Shown here in pieces: positions 1 to 9,559 of a DNA stretch of 64,000 nucleotides (positions are counted from its first letter, which is position 1; each line of letters starts with the position of its first letter). This stretch comes from Aeromicrobium phragmitis (GTDB lineage Bacteria; Actinomycetota; Actinomycetes; Propionibacteriales; Nocardioidaceae). The stretch is taken from assembly GCF_003674095.1 (NCBI RefSeq), contig NZ_RDBF01000003.1, positions 62,001-126,000 on the forward strand, written 5' to 3'. The notes under the pieces are model-generated. The model did no database searches, had not been told where the DNA came from, and was given only the letters and a program-made list of their open reading frames with translations. The position numbers and the translations under genes were made by a program.

Positions 1-108
1 GGTGACGCGGTGAACGAGTCCGTGGTCATCACGTTCACCCTGCTGTTCGTCGTCAACTTCGTCGTCTCGGCGGTGTACATGCAGCTCGTGCCGCCCAAGG
101 GGATGTGA
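1..108 (+). CDS. YrbE/MlaE-family ABC permease, C-terminal fragment
   Basis: Only the last 35 codons are inside the window; the frame is open from base 1 to the TGA at 106-108. The fragment is hydrophobic and ends in a short Pro-Lys-Gly tail, as the first of the two YrbE permeases of a Mce operon does. YrbE proteins form the inner-membrane channel of the Mce lipid importer. The next gene is a full YrbE whose GTG overlaps this stop, so the identity rests mainly on the fixed order yrbEA-yrbEB-mceA-F. The start and any Mce ATPase lie outside the window. Confidence 0.8.
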   Translation, partial: GDAVNESVVITFTLLFVVNFVVSAVYMQLVPPKGM

Positions 109-941
109 TCGCGATGGCGCGCCTCTCCTCCCTCTACGAGCAGCCGATGAGCATGCTCGACCTGCTCGGTCGGCAGATGCTCTTCTACCTGCGGGTCATC
201 ATCTCGATCCCGCGGGCCATCGCCAACTACGGCAAGGAGATCATCCGGTTGCTCGCCGAGGTGACGCTCGGGTCCGGCTCGCTGGCCGTCATCGGCGGCA
301 CCGTCGGTGTCATCACCGCCATGACGTTCTTCACCGGCACCGAGGTCGGCATCCAATCGTTCGCCGCCCTCGATCAGCTCGGTACCGCTCCGTTGACCGG
401 CTTCGTCTCGGCCTACTTCAACACCCGCGAGATCGCGCCGATCGTCGCCGGGATCGCCCTGGCGGCCACCGTCGGATGTGGTTTCACCGCTCAGCTCGGC
501 GCCATGCGGATCAGCGAGGAGGTCGACGCGCTGGAGGTCATGGCCATCGCCTCGCTGCCGTACCTCGTCACCACCCGCGTGGTGGCCGGACTCATCGCGG
601 TGGTGCCGCTGTACATCGTCGGGTTGCTGTCCTCGTACTTCGCGACCCGGCTCACGCTCACCCAGATCTTCGGTCAGAGCCAGGGCACGTACGACCACTA
701 CTTCATGACGTTCCTGCCGCCGGGCGACGTCCTGTGGTCCTTCGCCAAGGTGCTGATCTTCGCGGTCGTGGTGATTCTCATCCACTGCTATTACGGCTAC
801 TACGCCTCCGGCGGACCCGCCGGCGTCGGTGTGGCCGTCGGCCGTGCGGTGCGCACCTCGATCGTCGCCATCACCGCCGTCGACCTGCTGGCCTCGATGG
901 CGATCTGGGGCACGAACGTCACGGTAAGGCTGGCTGGTTGA
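105..941 (+). CDS. yrbEB: YrbE/MlaE-family ABC permease, second Mce permease
   Basis: 278 residues, a usual YrbE length. It is an integral membrane protein with about five to six hydrophobic segments. The central part (ALAATVGCGFTAQLGAMRIS followed by EEVDALEVM) is the conserved MlaE signature with the Glu-Glu-x-Asp-Ala-Leu stretch. It would pair with the preceding YrbE to form the permease that passes lipid or sterol delivered by the MceA-F hexamer. The GTG at 105 overlaps the previous stop as GTGA, the coupling style used throughout this operon; an ATG at 114 is the alternative start. Confidence 0.9.
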   Translation: MIAMARLSSLYEQPMSMLDLLGRQMLFYLRVIISIPRAIANYGKEIIRLLAEVTLGSGSLAVIGGTVGVITAMTFFTGTEVGIQSFAALDQLGTAPLTGFVSAYFNTREIAPIVAGIALAATVGCGFTAQLGAMRISEEVDALEVMAIASLPYLVTTRVVAGLIAVVPLYIVGLLSSYFATRLTLTQIFGQSQGTYDHYFMTFLPPGDVLWSFAKVLIFAVVVILIHCYYGYYASGGPAGVGVAVGRAVRTSIVAITAVDLLASMAIWGTNVTVRLAG

Positions 942-942
942 C

Positions 943-2331
943 ATGGCACGCATTCCTGTTCTCGAACGCACCCCGGTCATCCGCTTGCTCGGCATCGGGT
1001 TCATCGGCCTGGTCGTCTTCGCGGTCTGGGTGACCTACGCGTTCTTCACCAAGCAGTTCACCTCCTCGGTGCCCGTGACGCTGTACGCGAGTACCGCGGG
1101 AGCGAGCCTGCCGAGCAACGCCGACGTCAAACTGCGCGGCATGATCGTCGGTGAGGTCCGCGACATCCAGACCGAGGGCGACGGCGTCAAGCTGTCCTTG
1201 GCGCTCGATCCCGACTACGTCGATCGGATTCCCGAGGGCGTCACGGGCCAGATCGTGCCCAAGACGCTGTTCGGCGAGAAGTTCGTGTCGCTCGTACCGC
1301 CGGAGCAGCCGTCCGGGGAGACCTTGCGAGCCGGCTCGGTCATCACCCGCGCCGAGGTGCCGATCGAGGTCGAGGAGGTGCTCAACGACCTCTACCCCTT
1401 GCTCACCGCCGTCGAACCGCAAGATGTCGCCTACACGTTGTCGGCGGTCTCACAGGCCCTCGAGGGCCGTGGCGAGAAGCTCGGGGAGACGCTGGTGACG
1501 GCGCGCGACTACTTGCGGGAGTTGTCACCGGAGGTCCCGCAGCTCATCGACGACCTCACCGCGCTGGGCGAGGTCTCCGACGTGTACGCCGACGCGATGC
1601 CCGAGGTGGGCCGACTGCTGGAGAACGCCGTCTTCACCGGAAACACGGTCGTGGCCAAGGAGTCGCAGCTGCTGGCCTTCTATCAGGAGGGCACGGCCCT
1701 GTCCGGAACGCTGTCCGACTTCGTCGACGTGAACGGCGAGAACCTGCGCAAGGTCCCGGCACAGTCGCGACCCGTCCTGGAGGTCGTGGATCGTTACTCG
1801 GGCACGTTCCCCTGCTTCCTCGACGCGATGGCAGCGGCGGACCCGCTGTTGGACTCGGTCTTCCGCGACAACACGGTGCACATCAACCTCAAGCTCCTCC
1901 CGCTGGCCAACCAACCGACCGCGTACGGGCCGGACGAGAACGCCCGCGTGTCACAGCAGGTCCTCGACAGCGAGCCGGCCGCGCAGCCGACCTGCCTCGC
2001 GCTGGACGAGGTCGTCGCCGGCAATAATCCCTACCCGCACGAGAACCCGTTCTCCGTCGCGCCGGAGGTGTACGAACTGGTCGGCATCATGCGCTCGCAC
2101 AACAAGTTCGGCGCGGACGAGGACTTCGAGCGCGTCGCGCCGGGAGCGTCGGCGCTGCAGGACGCCGTGCGTCCCAGCGTCACGACGGACACGCCCCAGC
2201 AGCGCTCGGCGATCAAGAATCTGCTGGCGGCGAGCACCGGCCAGGAGGCTGCGGCCATGCCGGATCTGGCGCCGCTGCTCGTGAGCCCGCTCCTGCGCGG
2301 ATCGGAGGTGACGGTCAGTGAAGCTCGATAG
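943..2331 (+). CDS. mceA: Mce family protein, first of six (MceA position)
   Basis: 462 residues. One N-terminal membrane segment (about residues 12-33) is followed by an MlaD/Mce beta-barrel domain (about 38-118, with GEVRDI and LFGEKFVSL) and a long helical Mce C-terminal region. Mce proteins are extracytoplasmic and assemble as a hetero-hexameric tunnel carrying hydrophobic substrates to the YrbE permease. The ATG lies one base after the yrbEB stop. The 3' end overlaps mceB by 14 bases. The substrate cannot be told from sequence. Confidence 0.9.
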   Translation: MARIPVLERTPVIRLLGIGFIGLVVFAVWVTYAFFTKQFTSSVPVTLYASTAGASLPSNADVKLRGMIVGEVRDIQTEGDGVKLSLALDPDYVDRIPEGVTGQIVPKTLFGEKFVSLVPPEQPSGETLRAGSVITRAEVPIEVEEVLNDLYPLLTAVEPQDVAYTLSAVSQALEGRGEKLGETLVTARDYLRELSPEVPQLIDDLTALGEVSDVYADAMPEVGRLLENAVFTGNTVVAKESQLLAFYQEGTALSGTLSDFVDVNGENLRKVPAQSRPVLEVVDRYSGTFPCFLDAMAAADPLLDSVFRDNTVHINLKLLPLANQPTAYGPDENARVSQQVLDSEPAAQPTCLALDEVVAGNNPYPHENPFSVAPEVYELVGIMRSHNKFGADEDFERVAPGASALQDAVRPSVTTDTPQQRSAIKNLLAASTGQEAAAMPDLAPLLVSPLLRGSEVTVSEAR

Positions 2332-3391
2332 GGCCTCGTGGTGGGCGGCTTCCAAGCTCGCCGTCTTCCTCGCGTTCACCGCGGCGACGACCTGGGTGCT
2401 CATGCTCACCCTCGGCGCCACCTTCTTCGACCAGCGCGACGAGTACACGGCGCTGTTCGAGGATGCGACGGGCGTCGCGAAGGGCGACGAGGTGCGGATC
2501 GCCGGCGTGCATGTGGGGAGCGTCAAGAGCGTCGAGGTCGTCGACACCGACAAGGCGCAGATCACCTTCGCGGTGGACGAGGACGTCCCGCTGACCGAGA
2601 ACACGCATGTGACGATCAAGTTCCGCAACCTCGTGGGCCAGCGCTACATCGCGCTGACGCAAGGCGCCGACGGTGCCGGCGCGCCGCTGGAGCCCGGCGC
2701 CACGATCGACACGGACCGTACCAACGAGGCGCTCGACCTCAACGTCCTGCTGAACGGCTTCAAACCGGTCTTCCAGGCGCTCTCTCCCGAGGACACGAAT
2801 CAGCTCGCGTACGAGATCGTCCGCACGTTCCAGGGCGAGAGCGGCAACGTGGAGACCCTGCTCGCGCGGACCGCCTCGCTGACCTCCACGCTCGCCGACC
2901 GCGACGAGCTGATCGGCGACGTCATCGTCAACCTCAGCACGACGCTCGACATGATCGGCAGCCGTGATCAGGAGCTCACCCGCACGATCGACACGCTGCA
3001 GCAGTTCGTCTCCGGGCTGGCCGAGGACCGCGACGCGATCCTCGACTCGATCGACTCCATCTCGGCACTCTCGGTCGAGACCGCCGATCTGCTCGAACAA
3101 GGCCGGCCCGCCCTGGCCGAGGACATCCGCCAGCTCAACGCGCTCACTGCCAACCTCAGCAAGGACGAGAACCTCACCAAGCTGTCGACGTCCATCCAGA
3201 TCCTGCCGCACAAGGCCGAGGCGCTCGGCAACGCCGCGTCGTCGGGCAGCTACTTCAACTTCTACCTGTGCGAGCTCAAGGGTCAGCTGATCCTGCCGGC
3301 CATTCCGTTGCTGGGGATCACCGAGGAGATCCCGCTCAAGCTCGGCGGCGACGAGGGCCTCGGTGCCGGGGGAGCGAGGTGTGAATCATGA
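2318..3391 (+). CDS. mceB: Mce family protein, second (MceB position)
   Basis: 357 residues: N-terminal membrane anchor (about 9-32), MlaD domain (about 38-118, with DEVRIAGVHVGSVKSVEV and FRNLVGQRYIAL), then predicted coiled-coil helices rich in Asp, Leu and Ser. The GTG start at 2318 lies inside the end of mceA, so the two are translationally coupled. It is a subunit of the Mce hexamer. The letter B follows gene order only. Confidence 0.88.
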   Translation: MKLDRASWWAASKLAVFLAFTAATTWVLMLTLGATFFDQRDEYTALFEDATGVAKGDEVRIAGVHVGSVKSVEVVDTDKAQITFAVDEDVPLTENTHVTIKFRNLVGQRYIALTQGADGAGAPLEPGATIDTDRTNEALDLNVLLNGFKPVFQALSPEDTNQLAYEIVRTFQGESGNVETLLARTASLTSTLADRDELIGDVIVNLSTTLDMIGSRDQELTRTIDTLQQFVSGLAEDRDAILDSIDSISALSVETADLLEQGRPALAEDIRQLNALTANLSKDENLTKLSTSIQILPHKAEALGNAASSGSYFNFYLCELKGQLILPAIPLLGITEEIPLKLGGDEGLGAGGARCES

Positions 3392-4383
3392 AGCCGTTCC
3401 GCGAACGCAACCACACGGTCATCGGGATCTTCAGCTTCGCCGTGATCGCCCTGCTGCTCCTTGCGGCGTTCCGCGCCGACCGGCTGCCGATCATCGGCGG
3501 CGGCGACACGTATGTCGCCGAGTTCGCCGAGGTCGGGTCGCTGTCCGACGACGCGGAGGTCCGGGTGGCCGGGGTCTCGGTCGGCAATGTCGACGGCATC
3601 GAACTCGACGGTGACAAGGTCAAGGTCTCGTTCACGCTCGACAAGGGCACGGAACTCGGCGACCAGACGAAGGCCGAGATCCGCATCCGCACGCTGCTCG
3701 GCGCGCAGTACCTCGCCCTCGTGCCCGACGGGGAACAGGAGCTGGAGAAGGGTGCCACGATCCCGGTGGAGCGCACCGTACCGCCGTACGACGTGGTCGA
3801 GGCGTTCTCCGACCTCAGCACCACCACCGATGAGCTCGACGTGGAGCAGATCTCCATGGCGCTCGGAACGCTCAACGACGTGGCCACGGCCGTGCCCGAG
3901 GAGTTCCAGGCGGCACTGCAGGGCGTCTCGGACCTTTCCCGCAATCTCGCAGCGCGCGACGAGCAGATCAACACGCTGCTGCAGAACATCAAGAAGGTCA
4001 CGGGAGTGTTGAACGCCCGCGACGAGGAGCTCGTGACGTTGTTCGAGGACGCCAACACCCTGTTCTCGGCGGTGGCGGCGCGGCGCGATTCGATCCACCA
4101 GTTGCTCGTGGCCGCGACCGACCTCTCGACCGAGCTGTCCGCGCTCGTGGACGAGACCCGCGCCGATCTGCGCCCGGCTCTCGATCAGCTCGACGCGGTC
4201 ACCGAGATGCTGCACCAGCACGAGGCGAGCCTGGATGAGGCGCTGCGCGTCCTGCCCGGGTTCTACAACGTGTACGCGAACGCTCTCGGCACGGGCCCCT
4301 GGTTCGACGTGTACCTCGGCAACATGCCGCCGAATCTCGGCATCGCCCATCAACTGCGCAACGCCCTGGGAGGTGCCAACTGA
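3388..4383 (+). CDS. mceC: Mce family protein, third (MceC position)
   Basis: 331 residues with an N-terminal membrane segment (about 12-28), an MlaD domain (about 38-115, with AEVRVAGVSVGNVDGIEL and LLGAQYLAL) and a helical C-terminal part. The ATG overlaps the mceB stop as ATGA. It ends in a Gly-rich stretch shortly after a conserved aromatic-rich motif (GTGPWFDVYLGNM) typical of MceC-type proteins. Confidence 0.88.
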   Translation: MKPFRERNHTVIGIFSFAVIALLLLAAFRADRLPIIGGGDTYVAEFAEVGSLSDDAEVRVAGVSVGNVDGIELDGDKVKVSFTLDKGTELGDQTKAEIRIRTLLGAQYLALVPDGEQELEKGATIPVERTVPPYDVVEAFSDLSTTTDELDVEQISMALGTLNDVATAVPEEFQAALQGVSDLSRNLAARDEQINTLLQNIKKVTGVLNARDEELVTLFEDANTLFSAVAARRDSIHQLLVAATDLSTELSALVDETRADLRPALDQLDAVTEMLHQHEASLDEALRVLPGFYNVYANALGTGPWFDVYLGNMPPNLGIAHQLRNALGGAN

Positions 4384-5567
4384 TGCGTGAAGCACTCGCC
4401 ATGCGCCTGGCCGGCGTCTCCAAGCTCGTCGTGGTGGTCGTGGTCCTCGCCCTCGTCGCCGCGGCGGCGATCGCCTGGATCGCGCGCGACACGGACAAGA
4501 CCGTGACGGTCGAGTTCACCCGCACGACCGCGGTGTACGAAGGATCGGACGTCAAGGTCCTCGGCGTCGCGATCGGCAGGATCGAGAAGCTCGAGCCGAA
4601 GGGCGAGACGGTCACCGCCACGATCTCCTACGACGGCGACTACGACCTGCCGCGCGATGTCCAGGCCGCGGTGATCTCCCCGGCGATCGTCGGGGACCGG
4701 TACGTGCAGTTCGCCCCCGCGTACACGGGCGGCCCGGCGCTCGAGGACGGCGCCACGATCGGCGTCGAGCGCACGGCGGTGCCGGTCGAGCTGGACGAGG
4801 TGTACTCGTCTATCAACGACCTCGCGGTCGCGCTCGGTCCCGAGGGCGCGAACGAGGACGGCTCGTTGAGCAGCCTCGTCGACAGCCTCGCCGGTCAGCT
4901 GGACGGTCAGGGAGCGCAGGTCAACGAGACGATCCGCAACTTCAGCAAGCTGTCGACGACCCTCGACGCCAACTCCGAGGAACTCTTCGGCAGCGTGCGC
5001 GAGGTGGAGGAGTTCGTGGAGGTGCTCAATCGCAACGACGCCACCGTCCGCGCGTTCAACGACAGCACCGCCGAGGTGTCGCGCGTATTGGAGGCCGAGC
5101 GCGACGACCTCGCCGCCACGCTCGAGGCGCTGAGCGTCGCGCTCACCGATGTGAACACGCTGGTCACCGAGAACCGCGACGTCCTGCGGACCAACGTCGA
5201 CAAGATCACCTCGCTGTCGGAGGTGCTGCGCAAGCGTCAAGGCGAGTTCGAGGAGCTGTTGATCAATGCGCCCACCGTGTTGTCGAACGTCGCGCTGACC
5301 TACAACGGCCAGTACGGCACGCTCGACAACCGGGCCGGCTTCGAGGAGCTGTTGCTCGGCGGATTCAAGGACCCGGCCGGCCTGCTGTGCAACCTGCTCG
5401 ACGAGAGCGAGTCCGACAACGGTCTGTGCAAGACGCTGACCGACCTGCTCGCTGCCGGCTCGCCGGACGCCGCCCCGCGCACCGCTCCGGGAGCCGTGAC
5501 GAGCCCGGCTCCGACCACCGACCGGCGGGCCGGCTCGCTGGCCGAGTTGATGGAGGTGCCCCAGTGA
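4383..5567 (+). CDS. mceD: Mce family protein, fourth (MceD position)
   Basis: 394 residues. A very hydrophobic N-terminal segment (about 16-36, VVVVVVLALVAAAA) is followed by an MlaD domain (about 40-118, with SDVKVLGVAIGRIEKL and IVGDRYVQF), a coiled region and a low-complexity Ala/Pro/Thr tail. The stop of mceC and this ATG share one base (TGATG). It belongs to the same operon and complex as its neighbours. Confidence 0.88.
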   Translation: MREALAMRLAGVSKLVVVVVVLALVAAAAIAWIARDTDKTVTVEFTRTTAVYEGSDVKVLGVAIGRIEKLEPKGETVTATISYDGDYDLPRDVQAAVISPAIVGDRYVQFAPAYTGGPALEDGATIGVERTAVPVELDEVYSSINDLAVALGPEGANEDGSLSSLVDSLAGQLDGQGAQVNETIRNFSKLSTTLDANSEELFGSVREVEEFVEVLNRNDATVRAFNDSTAEVSRVLEAERDDLAATLEALSVALTDVNTLVTENRDVLRTNVDKITSLSEVLRKRQGEFEELLINAPTVLSNVALTYNGQYGTLDNRAGFEELLLGGFKDPAGLLCNLLDESESDNGLCKTLTDLLAAGSPDAAPRTAPGAVTSPAPTTDRRAGSLAELMEVPQ

Positions 5568-6976
5568 ACCGCCTCGTCACCACGACCACGGTGGCCGCCG
5601 CCGGCGCGGCGCTGCTCGCGGGGTGCAGCTTCTCGCCCTACGACCTCCCGCTCCCCGGGGGAGCCGACGTGGGCTCTGACCCGTACGAGGTCACGGTCGA
5701 GTTCCGCGACGTGCTCGATCTCGTGCCGCACAGCGCCGTCCGCGTCAACGACGTCGCCGTCGGCCGAGTCACCGATGTCGAGCTCGACGGCTGGAACGCT
5801 CGGGTCACTCTGCTGATCCACGACGACGTGGAACTCCCCGACAACGCCGAGGCCACGATTCGCCAGACGAACCTGCTCGGCGAGAAGTTCGTGTCGCTGG
5901 CCGCACCGGCAGAGGGCGGGAGCGGTCAGCTGGGCGACGGCGACGTGATCGGCCTCGACCGGTCCGGCCGCAATCCCGAGGTCGAGGAAGTCCTCTCGGC
6001 CGCCTCGCTGTTGTTCAACGGCGGCGCGCTGGAGAAGACCAACACGATCGTGAAGGAGCTCAACCTCGCGCTGGGTGACAAGGACGCCGAGGTCCGCGAT
6101 CTCATCGCCGTCACCACCGATTTCATCGGACAACTCGATGCGAACTCCGACCAGATCCTGACCGCGCTCGAGAAGGTCGACCGGCTCGCGCGCGAGACGA
6201 ACGCGCAGCGCGACGCCATCACCGGGGCGCTCGACGAGCTTCCCGAGGCGCTCGAGGTGCTGGAGAGCCAGCGCGCGGACATCGTGGGTCTGCTGCAGGC
6301 GCTCGATCGGCTCGGGGACACCGCGACCCACGTGATCCGCGACTCCAAGGCCGACACGGTGGCGTCGTTGCAGCACCTCGAACCGATCCTCGCCAACCTC
6401 GTCGAGGCGGGCGACAGCGTCGCTCAGGCCTCGGAGCTGCTGTTGACGTTCCCGTTCAGCGATCAGTTCGTGGGTGGCACGGTCGAGGGTGCCGCCGGAC
6501 GGTGCAGCAATCAGAACCGCGCTGCCAACACCGGCGTGTGCACGGGCGACTACGGCAACCTCTCGATGAAGTTGGAGATCAGCGCCGCGCAGCTGCAGCA
6601 GCTGTTCGAGGGCTTCGGTCTCGACACGCTCCCTGAGCTGGCCAACCTCGCCCCGGAGACGCCGCTGACCGGCAACGAGACGTCCGAGAAGCTGCTCGGC
6701 CTCGTCGAGGGGCTCCTGCCTCCCGGCGGAGAGAACGCGTTGCCTGGCGACGAGCTGGTGCCCGAGCCGGGCGGGGAACCCGGGCCGGGCGAGCAGCCGC
6801 GGCTGCCGAGGCCCTCGCCCACCCCCACGCAGCAGGCCGAGGAGAAGTCGGGCGGGCTGCGTGAGTGGCTCAACCCGTTCTGCTGGTTCGGTTCGTGCCG
6901 GACGGCGCCAGCGTCGGCGGCCGCAGCCGACAGCGACCTCGACTCCCTCTTCACCGAGGTGGTGACCGCGCCGTGA
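5564..6976 (+). CDS. mceE: Mce family lipoprotein, fifth (MceE position)
   Basis: 470 residues. The start is the GTG at 5564, overlapping the mceD stop as GTGA; it gives a lipoprotein signal peptide with lipobox LLAGC and Cys21, the hallmark of MceE (LprK-type) proteins. The MlaD domain is at about 42-120 (LLGEKFVSL). A Pro-rich stretch near the C-terminus (around GEPGPGEQPRLPRPSPT) may span the cell wall. This is the lipid-anchored member of the Mce hexamer. A longer in-frame reading from 5387 exists but would bury the signal peptide. Confidence 0.9.
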   Translation: MNRLVTTTTVAAAGAALLAGCSFSPYDLPLPGGADVGSDPYEVTVEFRDVLDLVPHSAVRVNDVAVGRVTDVELDGWNARVTLLIHDDVELPDNAEATIRQTNLLGEKFVSLAAPAEGGSGQLGDGDVIGLDRSGRNPEVEEVLSAASLLFNGGALEKTNTIVKELNLALGDKDAEVRDLIAVTTDFIGQLDANSDQILTALEKVDRLARETNAQRDAITGALDELPEALEVLESQRADIVGLLQALDRLGDTATHVIRDSKADTVASLQHLEPILANLVEAGDSVAQASELLLTFPFSDQFVGGTVEGAAGRCSNQNRAANTGVCTGDYGNLSMKLEISAAQLQQLFEGFGLDTLPELANLAPETPLTGNETSEKLLGLVEGLLPPGGENALPGDELVPEPGGEPGPGEQPRLPRPSPTPTQQAEEKSGGLREWLNPFCWFGSCRTAPASAAAADSDLDSLFTEVVTAP

Positions 6977-8175
6977 TCACTCGCCTGACCAAGATCCAGC
7001 TGTTGATCTTCGCCATCGTGACCCTCGTCGGCGGCACCATCGTCGGTGGTCGATATGCCCAGATCGACCGGCTCGTCTTCGACCGGACCTACGAGGTGCG
7101 TGCGCAGCTGAGCGCGTCGGGAGGCATCTTCGAGGGCGCCGAGGTGACGTACCGCGGCATCAAGATCGGACGCGTGGACGAGGTCGACTTCACTGACGAC
7201 GGGGTCGACATCGTGCTGGCGATCGAGAACGACGCGCCCGACATCCCGCGTGACGCCCAGGCCGTCGTGGCGAACAAGTCCGCGATCGGCGAGCAGTACG
7301 TGGACCTGCGGCCGCAAAGCGACGGCGAGCCGTATCTGCGGGCCGGTGACGTCATCACCCGGCGGCACACCGAAGTCCCGATCGAGACGACGACGCTCCT
7401 CATCAACACCAACGAACTCGTCGCGTCGATCGACACCGGGAGTCTCAGCACGGTCGTGTCCGAGATGGGGCAGGCCTTCGAGGGCACGGGTCGCGACCTC
7501 GAGACGATCCTCGACACATCGACGTCGTTCATCGAGGAGGCGCACGTCAACATCGACGTCACACGGGACCTGATCCGCAAGTCCGGAACGGTGCTGCAGA
7601 CGCAGGTCGACAAGCGCAGCGAGATCGCGACCTTCGCGGAGAATCTCGCCCTGTTCAGCGACACGCTGCGCGAAGCCGACCCGGACCTGCGCGCCGTCGT
7701 CGACAACGGTGCTCCCACGGCGCAGACCCTCGACGAGGTCGTGAACGAGAACGCCGAGGACCTCACGGCACTGCTCGACAACCTCGCGGTGGCCGGCGAG
7801 CCGCTGCTCGAGGGCAAGATCGGCCTGCAGTCGATCCTCATCCTGTATCCCTATCTGCTCCAAGGCACCTTCTCCGTCGTCTCGCCGAGCGACGAGGAGG
7901 GCGAGTACGACGCCAACTTCGGGCTCGTGCTCACGCCGACACCGCACACCTGCAGCTACTACGAGCACGGCCCCGGCTCTGGCTATCGTGATCGGCGCAA
8001 CCCGGCTGACGTCGAGCGTCGCGAGTTCGACACGACGATCGACTGCCGATTGCCCGAGAACGACATCGCCCGGCAGGCGGCCAAGACGGAGTACGCTCCC
8101 CGCACGGAGGTGCCTGCGGCGACGGAGGAAGGGAAGGACTGGGGATGGATGCTGCTCGACGTGGCGGCACAGTGA
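6973..8175 (+). CDS. mceF: Mce family protein, sixth (MceF position)
   Basis: 400 residues from the GTG at 6973, which overlaps the mceE stop as GTGA. N-terminal membrane segment about 8-26 (LLIFAIVTLVGGTIVGG), MlaD domain about 38-115 (EVTYRGIKIGRVDEV and AIGEQYVDL), then Mce helices and a Tyr/Pro-rich C-terminal domain. It completes the six-subunit set. Longer starts inside mceE lack a membrane anchor at the N-terminus and were not chosen. Confidence 0.9.
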   Translation: MITRLTKIQLLIFAIVTLVGGTIVGGRYAQIDRLVFDRTYEVRAQLSASGGIFEGAEVTYRGIKIGRVDEVDFTDDGVDIVLAIENDAPDIPRDAQAVVANKSAIGEQYVDLRPQSDGEPYLRAGDVITRRHTEVPIETTTLLINTNELVASIDTGSLSTVVSEMGQAFEGTGRDLETILDTSTSFIEEAHVNIDVTRDLIRKSGTVLQTQVDKRSEIATFAENLALFSDTLREADPDLRAVVDNGAPTAQTLDEVVNENAEDLTALLDNLAVAGEPLLEGKIGLQSILILYPYLLQGTFSVVSPSDEEGEYDANFGLVLTPTPHTCSYYEHGPGSGYRDRRNPADVERREFDTTIDCRLPENDIARQAAKTEYAPRTEVPAATEEGKDWGWMLLDVAAQ

Positions 8176-8738
8176 CGGAGGCGGAGCATCGACAGCGATG
8201 GACCCTCTGGGCGACGGTCGTGGGCGTCGTGCTGGCCGTGGTCGGAGCCGTGCTCATCGCATCCGGCGACCGCATCGCCGGTGCGAGTGAACCCGCGGAG
8301 GCGCAGCAGGTCGTCCGCGTGAGTAACGACTTCGCCGTCGCTTACAACACCTACGACGTCGCCGACGTCGAGGACTACAAGAGCCGGCTCGAGGGTCTGC
8401 TGACCGACGAGTACCGCGAGCAGGCGTTCAGCGTCATCGACGCCATCTTCGGTGCGCTCGAGGAGAAGCAGCAGAGCAGTGGGGACGCCGAGGTCCTCTC
8501 CACGGCCGTCGCCACCCTGGACGAGGACTCGGCCCAGACGCTGGTCGCCGTCGACGCGACGATCCGCAACACCGACACCGAGGATGCCGGGGTCCAGCGT
8601 CACTTCCGCTGGAAGCTGAATCTGGTCAAGGACGGCGACGACTGGAAGGTCGAGAACTTCGAGAGCGTGGCCTCGGTGGAGGCCAGCGCCGTGCCGCAGG
8701 GTGGCGCCGGCGCCACCGACGAGGGAGGTCCGGAGTGA
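8172..8738 (+). CDS. Mce-associated membrane protein
   Basis: 188 residues. A short cytoplasmic N-terminus is followed by one membrane helix (about 12-32, LWATVVGVVLAVVGAVLIAS) and an extracytoplasmic domain of the small, NTF2-like type usual for Mce-associated (Mas/Mam) proteins that close Mce operons. The GTG at 8172 overlaps the mceF stop as GTGA, and the 3' end overlaps the next gene the same way. It probably stabilises the transporter. The family assignment comes from topology, size and position. Confidence 0.8.
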   Translation: MTEAEHRQRWTLWATVVGVVLAVVGAVLIASGDRIAGASEPAEAQQVVRVSNDFAVAYNTYDVADVEDYKSRLEGLLTDEYREQAFSVIDAIFGALEEKQQSSGDAEVLSTAVATLDEDSAQTLVAVDATIRNTDTEDAGVQRHFRWKLNLVKDGDDWKVENFESVASVEASAVPQGGAGATDEGGPE

Positions 8739-9472
8739 GCCAGAAGGATCAGCGCAAGCCGCGCCGCCGCCGGATCGCGGGGGAGTCGGTACCGCGCGTG
8801 CAGGAGAGCAGCGCCGAGCAGCGCCCCGCTCCGCCACGACCTCGTCCGGTGGCCCGCCCCGCGCGACCCCTGCGCCGGCCCGTCGTGGACCCGAAGACGC
8901 AAGCTGCCGCGCCGGACTCGTCCGCGGCCGCCCCCGCCGCCGCGGACGAGAGCACGCGGCTCCGGCGCCCGGCGAACCTGCCGTCGTGGCGCGTCCTGGT
9001 GGCAGTGCTCGCGCTGGCCGCGGGCGTGGCGCTGAGCGGTTGGGGACTGTGGGAACTGCGCGGTGGGGGAGAGCAGGGGCTCGAGGCGGCGAACCGGCAG
9101 GCCTCTCGCGCCGCCGGCGAGGCCGCCGAGACGATCTTCACCTTCAGCCACGACGCGCTCGACGAGCACGAGGAGAACGCGAAGGCGCTCATGACGCCGG
9201 ACTTCCAGTCCGAGTTCGACAAGGTGGCGCCGGGGCTGCGCGACATCGCCCCGCAACGCGAGTTCGAGGTACAGGCCCAGGTGCAGGACGCCGGCGCGGT
9301 GCCGTGCGGTGACGACTGTTCGCTCGATCGCGTCCAGGTGCTGGTGTTCGTCGACCAGGTGCGGCTCATCGCCGGCGCCGAGGAGGAACCCGCCGTACTC
9401 GGCAATCGCGTCGTCATGACGATGGAGCGTTCGCAGGGCACGTGGCTCGTCGACGAGATTCGCGCGCTGTAA
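8735..9472 (+). CDS. Mce-associated membrane protein
   Basis: 245 residues. The first 85 or so are rich in Arg, Pro and Ala and are probably cytoplasmic and disordered. A membrane helix (about 86-107) and an extracytoplasmic domain like that of the preceding gene follow, including the shared EVQAQVQDAG to VLVFVDQV strand region. The GTG overlaps the previous stop. It is the last gene of the Mce operon. Two consecutive Mas-type genes after mceF is the usual arrangement in Mce-bearing actinobacteria. Confidence 0.78.
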   Translation: MSQKDQRKPRRRRIAGESVPRVQESSAEQRPAPPRPRPVARPARPLRRPVVDPKTQAAAPDSSAAAPAAADESTRLRRPANLPSWRVLVAVLALAAGVALSGWGLWELRGGGEQGLEAANRQASRAAGEAAETIFTFSHDALDEHEENAKALMTPDFQSEFDKVAPGLRDIAPQREFEVQAQVQDAGAVPCGDDCSLDRVQVLVFVDQVRLIAGAEEEPAVLGNRVVMTMERSQGTWLVDEIRAL

Positions 9473-9559
9473 GGGGAGCGGTTCACCGCATTCGGCTGCC
9501 AGCGCGCATCGGTGCTGTTAGCGTGACGAGATCACCGCTGCAACCGCGTGGGAGGCACG

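Noticed and set aside
5387-5563. Upstream extension of mceE
   Set aside because: It would overlap mceD by nearly 180 bases and bury the lipoprotein signal peptide.
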